Source: Clostridiales bacterium
GTDB lineage: Bacteria > Bacillota > Clostridia > Lachnospirales > Lachnospiraceae
Direction of reading: 5' to 3'
Assembly: GCA_018365455.1 (NCBI GenBank)
Contig: JAGZJZ010000023.1
Span: 42,207 to 106,206 of the forward strand
Length of the DNA stretch: 64,000 nt
Shown: positions 56,836 through 64,000 of the stretch, piece after piece
Position numbering within the stretch: position 1 is the first letter of the stretch
How the letters are laid out: every line of letters starts with the position of its first letter
The notes under the pieces: model-generated
What the model saw: only the letters and a program-made list of their open reading frames with translations
Databases searched by the model: none
What the model was told of the DNA's origin: nothing
Translations under genes and position numbers: made by a program

Positions 56836-58271
56836 TGAAAAAAGCGTTATACATTAAGTTCATTTCCGTATTTCTCGTATTCGGAATCCTGAGCTTTGTA
56901 CTGATCTCCACCTTAAGTTCCTTTCTGACCCATAAATACCTGGTTAACTCAAAGGCAGAAGCCATGTATAAGGAGCTTAACGTCCTTGCCTCCGGTCAGA
57001 TTGCTGAATCTTATTCCGGCGGCGGTCCTTCCATGCTGGAGATCTACACCAATATGCGTGCGCTGGCATCCTATCAGTCCGCCCAGATCTGGCTCATTAA
57101 TACCAAAGGGCAGATCCTGTTGAATTCCGGTGAAATCTATGACCCGGAACATTTGAAAACCATTAACGGATTTGACCCTACAGCGCTGACTTCCAGTTAT
57201 TATCAGGTAGGAACCTTCTTCGGCAGCTTTTCTACCGACGTTTTGAGCGTAGTGGTACCTGTTACATCCAATTATAAAGTAAAAGGCTACATCGCCATGC
57301 ACTATAATATGAACCTGCTGGAATCCGAGAAAAATTCTGTCCTGAATATTTCCTACATAACATTCGGATTGATTTTCCTGCTGTCTCTGATTATTCTGGG
57401 TGCATTTACTGCCATGGTTTACATTCCCATCAAGAAGATCATCCAGGCGGTAAACGAATATGCCAGCGGAAATCTGAACTACACCCTTCCGGTGGAGACG
57501 GATGATGAAATCGGTTATCTGGCAGCTTCCCTAAACTACATGGCAAGCGAGCTGAATAAATCCGGCGAATACCAGCGGAAATTTATATCCAATATTTCAC
57601 ACGACTTCCGCTCCCCGCTGACCTCCATAAAAGGTTATGTGGAAGCAATCCAGGATGGCACCATTCCCCCGGAAATGCAGGATAAGTACCTGAAAATTGT
57701 ACTTTCGGAAACGGAAAGGCTGAATAAACTTACCAGAGGGCTTCTGACGCTGAACAACTTCGATGACAAGGGAACCCTGCTGGAGCTTACCGACTTTGAC
57801 ATTAACGGTGTCATCAAAGATACCGCCGCATCCTTTGAAGGAACCTGTACCAATAAACGGATTACCATACAGCTGGTTTTTGAGTCCCAGACGCTGTTAG
57901 TAAATGCAGACATGGGCAAAATCCAGCAGGTACTTTACAACCTCATAGACAATGCCATTAAATTCAGCCACCAGGATTCGTCCATTTACATTGAAACCAC
58001 GGTGCGTCATGAAAAAGTATTTGTCTCGGTAAAAGACACCGGAGAGGGCATTCCCAAGGAAAGCATCAAGAAAATATGGGAAAGATTTTACAAGACAGAT
58101 CCCTCCCGTGGAAAAGATAAAAAGGGTACCGGCCTTGGACTCGCCATTACAAAAGAAATCATCCAGGCACATAATGAAAATATCAATGTTGTCAGCACCT
58201 TAGGCGTGGGCACTGAATTTACATTCACATTGGCAAAAGCAAAAGAAACTGTGAACCAAGTGTACGAATAA
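56835..58271 (+). CDS. Sensor histidine kinase
   Basis: 478 residues. Transmembrane segments lie at about 8-30 and 172-197, with an extracellular sensor of about 140 residues between. HAMP follows, then the phosphorylated H256 in FISNISHDFRSPLTSIKGY. The ATPase has N-box DNAIKFSHQDSS, G1 VKDTGEGIPKESI and G2 GTGLGLAITKEII. Translation is coupled to the response regulator. The signal is unknown; the sensor domain has no motif I recognise. Confidence 0.93.
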   Translation: MKKALYIKFISVFLVFGILSFVLISTLSSFLTHKYLVNSKAEAMYKELNVLASGQIAESYSGGGPSMLEIYTNMRALASYQSAQIWLINTKGQILLNSGEIYDPEHLKTINGFDPTALTSSYYQVGTFFGSFSTDVLSVVVPVTSNYKVKGYIAMHYNMNLLESEKNSVLNISYITFGLIFLLSLIILGAFTAMVYIPIKKIIQAVNEYASGNLNYTLPVETDDEIGYLAASLNYMASELNKSGEYQRKFISNISHDFRSPLTSIKGYVEAIQDGTIPPEMQDKYLKIVLSETERLNKLTRGLLTLNNFDDKGTLLELTDFDINGVIKDTAASFEGTCTNKRITIQLVFESQTLLVNADMGKIQQVLYNLIDNAIKFSHQDSSIYIETTVRHEKVFVSVKDTGEGIPKESIKKIWERFYKTDPSRGKDKKGTGLGLAITKEIIQAHNENINVVSTLGVGTEFTFTLAKAKETVNQVYE

Positions 58272-58330
58272 ATATAAAAATATAATTTGTCCCAGAACCC
58301 AAACACAATCTGGAACAGATCCTGATCACC

Positions 58331-58379
58331 AAAAAAAGAAGATCCCCGGACTCATGCAGTTTCCGGTTATCTTCTTTTT
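58331..58379. terminator. Bidirectional terminator between convergent genes
   Basis: AAAAAGAAGAT...CCGGA pairs with TTCCGG...ATCTTCTTTTT around a loop. A-runs on one side and T-runs on the other serve both directions. It separates the kinase gene from the convergent DUF2809 gene. Confidence 0.88.
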
Positions 58380-58406
58380 CTCTGACTTAGCAGCTTATAA
58401 ATGAAA

Positions 58407-58802
58407 TTATTTCTCATGACTATATCTAATAAATTCAAATACCGCCAGCAGCAAACATCCCACTGCATAACTTACAATGTCTTTCCAGTCAAACACAGAA
58501 CCTAAAATAACCCTCGCTAATGTGTTATTCTCCAGTCCCAATAATTCCACCAGATGTAAATATTGCAAAGCTTCCACAAATACCGCAAATAAAAATACAT
58601 ACAACGGCAGCTTACGCAACCCATCCGGCAGAAAAATACGTACAAAGCAGTAGACCACGATCACAACCAGAACATCTCCCATATAAGGACGGATGATTTG
58701 ATCATGCACAAACAGTGCAATCCACACTTCTGTTAAAAACAGCACGGCAAACAAGCCGGCAAATATCAGCCGGTTTCGGCTTTTACTTTTATTTCCAGTC
58801 AT
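58407..58802 (-). CDS. DUF2809 membrane protein
   Basis: 131 residues from the ATG overlapping the trmL end by 14 bases. Four hydrophobic helices: LIFAGLFAVLFLTEVWIALF, VLVVIVVYCFVRIFL, LPLYVFLFAVFVEALQYL and VSYAVGCLLLAVFEFI. The FVEALQYLHL and GSVFDWKDIVSYAVG parts are those of DUF2809, which resembles VanZ. Role not known. A longer frame reads through the trmL C-terminus and is unlikely. Confidence 0.8.
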   Translation of the reverse strand: MTGNKSKSRNRLIFAGLFAVLFLTEVWIALFVHDQIIRPYMGDVLVVIVVYCFVRIFLPDGLRKLPLYVFLFAVFVEALQYLHLVELLGLENNTLARVILGSVFDWKDIVSYAVGCLLLAVFEFIRYSHEK

Positions 58803-59289
58803 ATTTGGTAAGATGGCCTTCCAGCTGCATATGGTCAAACTGATTCTGCCGCAGTGCCTCATAAAGCACAATGGATACGGAATTTGCAAGATTTAAGGAA
58901 CGGATATCTCCAATCATGGGGATTCGCACCGTAGTCTCCTGGTTCTGAAGCAGAATTTCTTCCGGTATCCCCGCGCTTTCTTTGCCAAACATAATATAAC
59001 AGTCAGGCTCATAGGAGGCTTCCGTGTATACCTGGGGTGCCTTTGTGCTTGCCATATAAATTTTGGCACCTGGGTTTTTACTCAGAAAATCCTCATAATT
59101 AACGTAAGTCGTAACGTCCAGATCCTTCCAGTAATCCATACCTGCTCTTTTAATTTCTTTTTCATTTAAACGAAATCCCAGTGGTTCTATAAGATGAAGC
59201 CTGGTGCCTGTAGCTACACAGGTTCTCCCTATATTCCCTGTATTAGCCGGGATCTCCGGCTCATATAATACAACATTTAATTTAGCCAT
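58789..59289 (-). CDS. trmL: tRNA (cytidine(34)-2'-O)-methyltransferase
   Basis: 166 residues, standard length. SPOUT methyltransferase: VLYEPEIPANTGNIGRTCVA is motif 1 with N and the following R; CYIMFGKESAGIPEEIL is motif 2; IPMIGDIRSLNLANSVSIVL is motif 3, forming the SAM knot. It modifies the wobble base in leucine tRNAs. A monocistronic-like gene with the DUF2809 gene overlapped downstream. Confidence 0.94.
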   Translation of the reverse strand: MAKLNVVLYEPEIPANTGNIGRTCVATGTRLHLIEPLGFRLNEKEIKRAGMDYWKDLDVTTYVNYEDFLSKNPGAKIYMASTKAPQVYTEASYEPDCYIMFGKESAGIPEEILLQNQETTVRIPMIGDIRSLNLANSVSIVLYEALRQNQFDHMQLEGHLTKYDWK

Positions 59290-59359
59290 GTAAAGCTTAA
59301 CCTCCTAATCAGTCTTATCTTCCGTCTTTTATTTTTAAACACGCTGCAGTAACTGTAAA

Positions 59360-59441
59360 ATTGCTTTCTGGCAACTGTGCGCTACACACTCTAAAGCATG
59401 TTTTATAATTACTTTCTGACAGCTGTTCGCTACACGCTCTA
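59360..59441. repeat. Imperfect 34-bp direct repeat at the aminotransferase end
   Basis: Copies at 59360-59393 and 59408-59441 agree at 29 of 34 bases, with shared parts CTTTCTG and CGCTACAC. The second copy contains the aminotransferase stop codon. It looks like an old duplication of the gene's end. No function is evident. Confidence 0.7.
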
Positions 59442-60602
59442 TCCCCGCAGCTTAGTAATAAACCGTTCCAGGTGTTTGAGCGCCACTTTCAGGTCCTCCA
59501 GGGAATATGCGTATGAGATACGGAGATAACCTTCGCCGCAGTCCCCAAATGCAGATCCCGGAACTACCGCTACTTTTTCCTCTTCTAAAAGCCTGGTGGC
59601 AAATTCTTCTGAGGTCATTCCAAATTCTTTGATGCATGGGAATACGTAAAAAGCTCCGAAAGGTTCAAAACAGGGCAGTCCCATTTCTTTAAATGCGTGC
59701 ATCAGATATCGTCTTCTGCCATTATACGCTTCCCGCATTTCGGCAACATCGCCATCGCCGTTTTTCATCGCCTCGATTGCTGCATATTGGCTGTTGGTAG
59801 GCGCACACATAATAGCAAACTGATGAATTTTGGTCATCTGTGCCGTGATCTCTTCCGGTGCGCATACATAGCCCAGACGCCATCCGGTCATAGCATATGC
59901 CTTTGAAAAGCCATTAATTGTAATGGTTCGCTCCCGCATGCCCGGCAGGCTTGCAATGGATACATGATCTCCGTTAAAGGTCAGCTCCGAATAGATTTCA
60001 TCAGATAAAACAAATAAATCTTTTTCGATGATAACTTCTGCTATTTCTTCCAGATCTTTCCGGCTCATCACTGCGCCGGTTGGGTTGTTTGGAAATGGCA
60101 GAACCAGAATCTTGGTTTTTTCGGTGATTCCATCCAGCAGTTCCTGCTTTGTCAGCCGGAATTCATTTTCTTCCTTCAGGTTGATAACCTTTGGTACTCC
60201 GTCTGCCAGCACAACGCAAGGCAGATAAGAGACAAAGCTGGGTTGTGGGATAAGGACCTCATCTCCCGGGTTCAGCATGGCACGCATTGCCAGATCGATC
60301 GCCTCGCTTCCTCCAACTGTAACCAGCGTTTCCAGATCCGGTGAATATTCTATGTTACACCTGCGTTTCAGATATTTACATATTTCCACACGAAGTTCTT
60401 TTAGCCCTGCATTGGAAGTATAAAAGGTCCTCCCCTTTTCCAGAGCATAAATCCCCTCATCTCTCACATGCCAGGGAGTATCAAAATCCGGCTCCCCCAC
60501 ACCAAGTGAAATAACATCGTCCATTTCACTTACAATATCAAAAAATTTACGTATACCAGATGGCTGGATTCCAACCACCTTATCTGCTATAGGATTTCTC
60601 AC
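59439..60602 (-). CDS. PLP-dependent aminotransferase, class I
   Basis: 387 residues. VSLGVGEPDFDTPWHVRDEG is the class I start, FPNNPTGAVM the conserved Asn-containing loop, and TINGFSKAYAMTGWRLGYVC holds the PLP lysine. Close to aromatic/aspartate-type enzymes of Clostridia. It overlaps the Lrp-type regulator gene by 4 bases, so both are coexpressed. The amino acid used cannot be read from the sequence. A direct repeat at the end does not alter the frame. Confidence 0.92.
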   Translation of the reverse strand: MRNPIADKVVGIQPSGIRKFFDIVSEMDDVISLGVGEPDFDTPWHVRDEGIYALEKGRTFYTSNAGLKELRVEICKYLKRRCNIEYSPDLETLVTVGGSEAIDLAMRAMLNPGDEVLIPQPSFVSYLPCVVLADGVPKVINLKEENEFRLTKQELLDGITEKTKILVLPFPNNPTGAVMSRKDLEEIAEVIIEKDLFVLSDEIYSELTFNGDHVSIASLPGMRERTITINGFSKAYAMTGWRLGYVCAPEEITAQMTKIHQFAIMCAPTNSQYAAIEAMKNGDGDVAEMREAYNGRRRYLMHAFKEMGLPCFEPFGAFYVFPCIKEFGMTSEEFATRLLEEEKVAVVPGSAFGDCGEGYLRISYAYSLEDLKVALKHLERFITKLRG

Positions 60603-61081
60603 GGGGTCACCAGCATCCTTTCATCTTTGATTTTTTTATCAAATATCGTTCCATGGTCTTTATATTTCTTCAGTACAAAATGGGTTGCAGTGCTTAATAC
60701 GGTATCCAATGTAGAAAGTTTGTCTGAAACAAATCCGGATACTTCTTTTAATGTTTTTCCCTCCAGAATAACCATCAGATCATAAGCTCCGGAAATCAAA
60801 TATACGGAGCGTACTTCCGGATAGTTATAGATCCGCTCTGCAATGGAGTCGAATCCCTGCCCCCTTTGGGGCGTTACCCGCACTTCGATCAGTGCAGTTA
60901 TTTTTTCTGTGGAAGTCTTATCCCAGTCAATTAAGGTATGGTAACCGCAGATAACCTTCTCCTGTTCCATTTTTGCAATTTCATTTGCTATTGTGATCTC
61001 ATCCGAACCAAGCAATACCGCCAGTTCTTTCAGATCAATGCGGCTGTTTTTCTCTAAAAATGTTAAAATCTGCTCTCTCAT
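60599..61081 (-). CDS. Lrp/AsnC-family regulator
   Basis: 160 residues. The N-terminal HTH runs EKNSRIDLKELAVLLGSDEI and TIANEIAKMEQEKVICGY; the ligand domain has ITALIEVRVTPQRGQGFDSI and VRSVYLISGAYDLMVILEGK. It probably binds an amino acid and controls the coupled aminotransferase. Starts 30 bases after the AIR-synthase gene in the same direction. Confidence 0.93.
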   Translation of the reverse strand: MREQILTFLEKNSRIDLKELAVLLGSDEITIANEIAKMEQEKVICGYHTLIDWDKTSTEKITALIEVRVTPQRGQGFDSIAERIYNYPEVRSVYLISGAYDLMVILEGKTLKEVSGFVSDKLSTLDTVLSTATHFVLKKYKDHGTIFDKKIKDERMLVTP

Positions 61082-61111
61082 CTTAGCTCCTATCTGCCTG
61101 CTGTCAGGCTG

Positions 61112-62095
61112 CTACAACAATTTATATATTTCATCCGGCTGGGGACGTTCCAGAAATCTGCTGTCCTCTCCGTTAAACAATACTCTGTCATTTCCATCGG
61201 TTGTTCTCCCGATCAGAGATGCTGGAATTCTGCATTTGCCCAATTCGGCAATCAGCCCTACTCCATCGTCTGCCGCAATCAGCAGCGCTCCGCTGGACAT
61301 CATAACATAGGGATTTAGCCCAAAGTACTCACATATTTCGATACTTTCCTGCTTTACCGGAATTTTTTTCAGATCCGCTTCCAGTCCTACTCCTGCACTT
61401 TCAGCCAGTTCCCAGAGTGCACCGAAGATTCCGCCCTCTGTCACATCATGCATGGCAGATACCCCGAAGCGGCTTGCGGCGGCAGCCTCCGGCACAACTG
61501 AAATATACCGGTCAAATCCCTTAGCCGTATCAATCATCGCCATTGGAAATCTCTTTTTCAATTCCTCTTCTTTTTCTTTCGCAATAATGGAAGTTCCCTC
61601 CAGGGCAATCCATTTGGTAAGTATCAGATCCTGTCCCGGCTTTACACCTCCTGTTGGAAGTACTTCGCTTTCCAATGCTTTCCCGATACCAGACACGGTA
61701 ATCACAGGCTGGTTAACTGCTGCAGTCGTTTCGGTATGCCCACCCGCAATCTGAATATTCAGGGAGGCACAGGTCTCTTCCAGTTCCTGCATCATTTCCC
61801 GCAGTTGCGGCTCTTCCATCGTAACAGGGAGCAGAATGCTGAGCAGTACAGCTACCGGCTGTGCTCCGGACGTAGCAATATCATTGGCGGTTACGTGTAT
61901 TGCAAGAGACGCAGCATCCTTAGCCGCCGCTGTGATGGGATCAATAGAGCATACAAATACTTCCCCGGGAGCAAGCTTTAACACAGCACAATCCTCTCCC
62001 ACTCCTGCACCCTGCAGAACTTCATTTCGTTTTGTTTTTATCTGTCTGAACACCGACCTCTTTAAAGTCTGTTCTGAAATTTTACCAATTTTCAT
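61112..62095 (-). CDS. AIR synthase-related protein (HypE/ThiL fold)
   Basis: 327 residues from an ATG after GAAGGAG. GVGEDCAVLKLAPGE is the N-terminal ATP-site block, ASLAIHVTANDIATSGAQPV the hallmark loop of the PurM/HypE superfamily, and IAGGHTETTAAVNQPVITV a third one. FGVSAMHDVTEGGIFGALWE and MMSSGALLIAADD complete the fold. Such stand-alone members are common in Firmicutes and mostly without known substrate. The neighbours give no hydrogenase or thiamine context. Confidence 0.85.
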   Translation of the reverse strand: MKIGKISEQTLKRSVFRQIKTKRNEVLQGAGVGEDCAVLKLAPGEVFVCSIDPITAAAKDAASLAIHVTANDIATSGAQPVAVLLSILLPVTMEEPQLREMMQELEETCASLNIQIAGGHTETTAAVNQPVITVSGIGKALESEVLPTGGVKPGQDLILTKWIALEGTSIIAKEKEEELKKRFPMAMIDTAKGFDRYISVVPEAAAASRFGVSAMHDVTEGGIFGALWELAESAGVGLEADLKKIPVKQESIEICEYFGLNPYVMMSSGALLIAADDGVGLIAELGKCRIPASLIGRTTDGNDRVLFNGEDSRFLERPQPDEIYKLL

Positions 62096-62265
62096 AAATT
62101 CTCCTTCTGATACCCTTAAGCGTGTTTGAACAATTTGAACATCCATTCCCGCCAACTGCATAGAATGATCACCGGATTATATCCGCCGGAATCAAAAATC
62201 CTATTGGATTCATTTTAATACAACTTAAGTGCAATTGCAACTGTTAGCCGATATCAGCTGATTTA

Positions 62266-62294
62266 TTGTCTCTAAAATTGTTCTGTGTTATACT
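62266..62294 (+). promoter_or_regulatory. Sigma-A promoter of the AraC-type gene
   Basis: TTGTCT (62266-62271) and TATACT (62289-62294) are 17 bases apart, 73 bases before the start. The intergenic region 62096-62366 shows nothing else clear. Confidence 0.7.
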
Positions 62295-62366
62295 AATAAC
62301 GGAAGATGATCTCACACTAGAACTATAGAGAATCCATGTTTAACCTCACAAATAAAGGCGGATATT

Positions 62367-63200
62367 ATGATCACTAAAGAACTTATCAATCAGAGCATCG
62401 ATTATATGCTGTGCCACCTGGACGATGAAATCACGGTAAAGGATGTGGCAGCCCACATTCACTATTCCCAGTACCACTTCAGCCGGGCTTTTAAATCCAT
62501 AACCGGGGAAAGTGTATACGCTTTTATCAAACATCTGAAAATGGATCAGAGCGCCATTGACCTAAAGCTAAAAAGAGACAAAACTATTACCAATATTGGT
62601 TTGGACTATGGTTACAGCGCTTCTAATTATAGTACATCCTTTAAACTGCATCATTGTAAATCCCCATTAAAATTCCGTGAAGCAGCAAATGCAGCCAGTA
62701 TCTCCAATCCATTTCAACCGAAAATTATAAATCATTTTGAAAGTTACGAAGTATATAACAGCAAAATGAAAATAGAACAGCTTGGAGATATCCGGGTTAT
62801 TTATGAACGTGTCATCGGTAAATATGATGAACTAAAGGAAAAATGGTATCAGTTCTTTGATACTTATAAAGATTATATTCATGAAGACACCACATTCATG
62901 GAACGGTTTTACGATGATCCTGCCATTACTTCTTTTCAGCACTGCATTTGCGATATATGCGCATCTATAGACGACGACTGCAGGCTTGATAATATCATCA
63001 CCATAAAGGGCGGCAAATTTGCTGTCTATCGATTCACAGGCGAAATAAAAGATATCTTTTGTACACTCCAGGGAGTATTTGCTGTCTGGCTGCCGGGAAG
63101 CGGTTATGAAATGGATGAACGATACGGTTTAAATATTTATCGAAACATCAGCAAAGAAACAGATTTTGTGATTATGGATTTATACATACCCATTAAATAG
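62367..63200 (+). CDS. AraC regulator with GyrI-like effector domain
   Basis: 277 residues. The N-terminal 100 hold two HTHs (ITVKDVAAHIHYSQYHFSRAF and TITNIGLDYGYSASNYSTSF, each cut to 20 here). The rest is a GyrI-like effector-binding domain (IEQLGDIRVIYERVIGKYDE, then GKFAVYRFTGEIKD and YIPIK). Such regulators respond to cationic drugs or small toxins. It has its own promoter. Targets unknown; the next gene may be one. Confidence 0.9.
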   Translation: MITKELINQSIDYMLCHLDDEITVKDVAAHIHYSQYHFSRAFKSITGESVYAFIKHLKMDQSAIDLKLKRDKTITNIGLDYGYSASNYSTSFKLHHCKSPLKFREAANAASISNPFQPKIINHFESYEVYNSKMKIEQLGDIRVIYERVIGKYDELKEKWYQFFDTYKDYIHEDTTFMERFYDDPAITSFQHCICDICASIDDDCRLDNIITIKGGKFAVYRFTGEIKDIFCTLQGVFAVWLPGSGYEMDERYGLNIYRNISKETDFVIMDLYIPIK

Positions 63201-63305
63201 AGCAGGAATTCAGAAGTAGCTGCGAGGGCTTTATGCTATTATGGAATTGTCTTATCAGAGACAGTTTCAATTAGTATAAAGTCTTTTTTACGAAGGAGGA
63301 TTCAT

Positions 63306-63854
63306 ATGTTTGATATTAGAAAAATACAAGAACAGGCTATCTGGGAAGCGGTCAAGCGTAAGAGCAGTGAAGAAACCGCAGAAGAAATTGTTTATGGAAC
63401 CGATGGAACGGCTGCAGATCAGGATCCCGCTGCCTGGGTGAATGGTACCATGCATCGTCTGGAAGCGAAATTCAGTACCGCAGAAGTAAAGCAAATACGA
63501 ATGTCATGCCAGTGTGGTTATGGAATGGAAGAAAAGCTGGCACTGGTAAAAGAATTGGCTGCATCTTCTTCCAGTATGGAGGAATTTGCAGGATTTGAAA
63601 AGGCAAAGGCCGCAGGGCTCTCCTATCGGGACGGCTCACTTTATCTGCAGTTCGGGTTCTGCCCTTGTCCCATGCTTGCCCAAGTGGAAAAATTAGATAC
63701 CCTCACATGGTGCCAATGCACGACTGGTTATAGTAAAGTTCTTTTTGAAAAAGCTTTCGGCTGTGATGTGGATGTTGAGCTGTTGAAGAGTATTAAATAC
63801 GGGGATGATATATGTCTTATGCGAATTGTTCCTCATGGTGTAATTTGGGGGTAG
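63306..63854 (+). CDS. DUF6144-type cysteine-rich protein
   Basis: 182 residues. Cysteine clusters occur as SCQCGYGMEEK, FGFCPCPML and TWCQCTTGYSK, six cysteines likely to bind metal or respond to redox. The protein is otherwise helical at the N-terminus. I recognise it as a conserved protein of gut Clostridia, sometimes labelled DUF6144; no function is known. AAGGAGG lies seven bases ahead of the ATG. Confidence 0.75.
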   Translation: MFDIRKIQEQAIWEAVKRKSSEETAEEIVYGTDGTAADQDPAAWVNGTMHRLEAKFSTAEVKQIRMSCQCGYGMEEKLALVKELAASSSSMEEFAGFEKAKAAGLSYRDGSLYLQFGFCPCPMLAQVEKLDTLTWCQCTTGYSKVLFEKAFGCDVDVELLKSIKYGDDICLMRIVPHGVIWG

Positions 63855-64000
63855 TGTTACAGGGAATACAAGTGCATTATATTTGGGTTTTGCTAAGTAA
63901 GGACGCTTTGTAAATGATAGGTAGTGTACGGAAAGAGAAGGGGGCGGACCAGGACATTGGTTTGGAATGCTTAACGCAGAACTGGCATTTTCTAACCTTC
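63855..64000. other. Window end, no gene assigned
   Basis: An open frame from 63914 runs to the window edge but has no ribosome site. It is too short to judge. No promoter or terminator was seen. Confidence 0.3.

Noticed and set aside
63914..64000. Start of a gene at the right edge
   Set aside because: Open to the edge but without ribosome site, and too short to assess.

Overview
The window looks like a chromosome segment of a Gram-positive gut anaerobe of the Clostridia, most likely Lachnospiraceae. This is inferred from strong AGGAGG-type ribosome sites, sigma-A promoters, the house-keeping gene set on the right (mutS2, rlmD, an HD/OB-fold exonuclease, a degenerate HtrA, an OmpR-type two-component pair, trmL, an aminotransferase with an Lrp regulator) and phage gene types common in that family. 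It has five zones.

(1) 1-4058, minus strand, AT-rich. Three genes run in one direction: a Ser/Thr kinase fused to a C-terminal region with a zinc site like that of tRNA-guanine transglycosylase, a small PD-(D/E)XK-like protein, and an SF2 helicase cut by the window edge. No familiar defence system with this exact set comes to mind, so it is the best candidate for an undescribed system. (2) 4174-5832: a complete IS of about 1.64 kb with 17-bp inverted ends and a 9-bp target duplication, inserted just upstream of the kinase gene.

(3) About 5.83-48.25 kb: a siphovirus-type prophage, almost all on the minus strand. Read in its own direction it has an immunity switch (XRE repressor, ImmA-type protease, paired operators), a sigma-like protein, a replication block (DUF4406-like proteins, DUF2800, DUF2815, family A polymerase, VapE-type primase/helicase, VRR-NUC, SNF2-like helicase), a late regulator, an HNH gene, a SymE cassette on the opposite strand, two DNA methyltransferases, an amidoligase/gamma-glutamylcyclotransferase module, P27-type terminase, HK97-type head genes, tail genes with a -1 frameshifted tail chaperone, lysis genes and three serine recombinase genes. 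Cargo sits at two places: an AT-rich HEPN-like gene between terminase and portal, and a VOC/GNAT pair with its own promoter and terminators between the tail chaperone and the tape measure. The portal gene is out of frame because a 19-bp unit is present three times; one copy would restore the frame.

(4) 48.28-49.59 kb: a junction with a HARE-HTH/PD-(D/E)XK protein and an intergenic region with 20-bp periodic repeats beside rlmD. (5) 49.59-64 kb: host chromosome. The exact attachment sites could not be read from the sequence. No rRNA, tRNA or CRISPR array was recognised.
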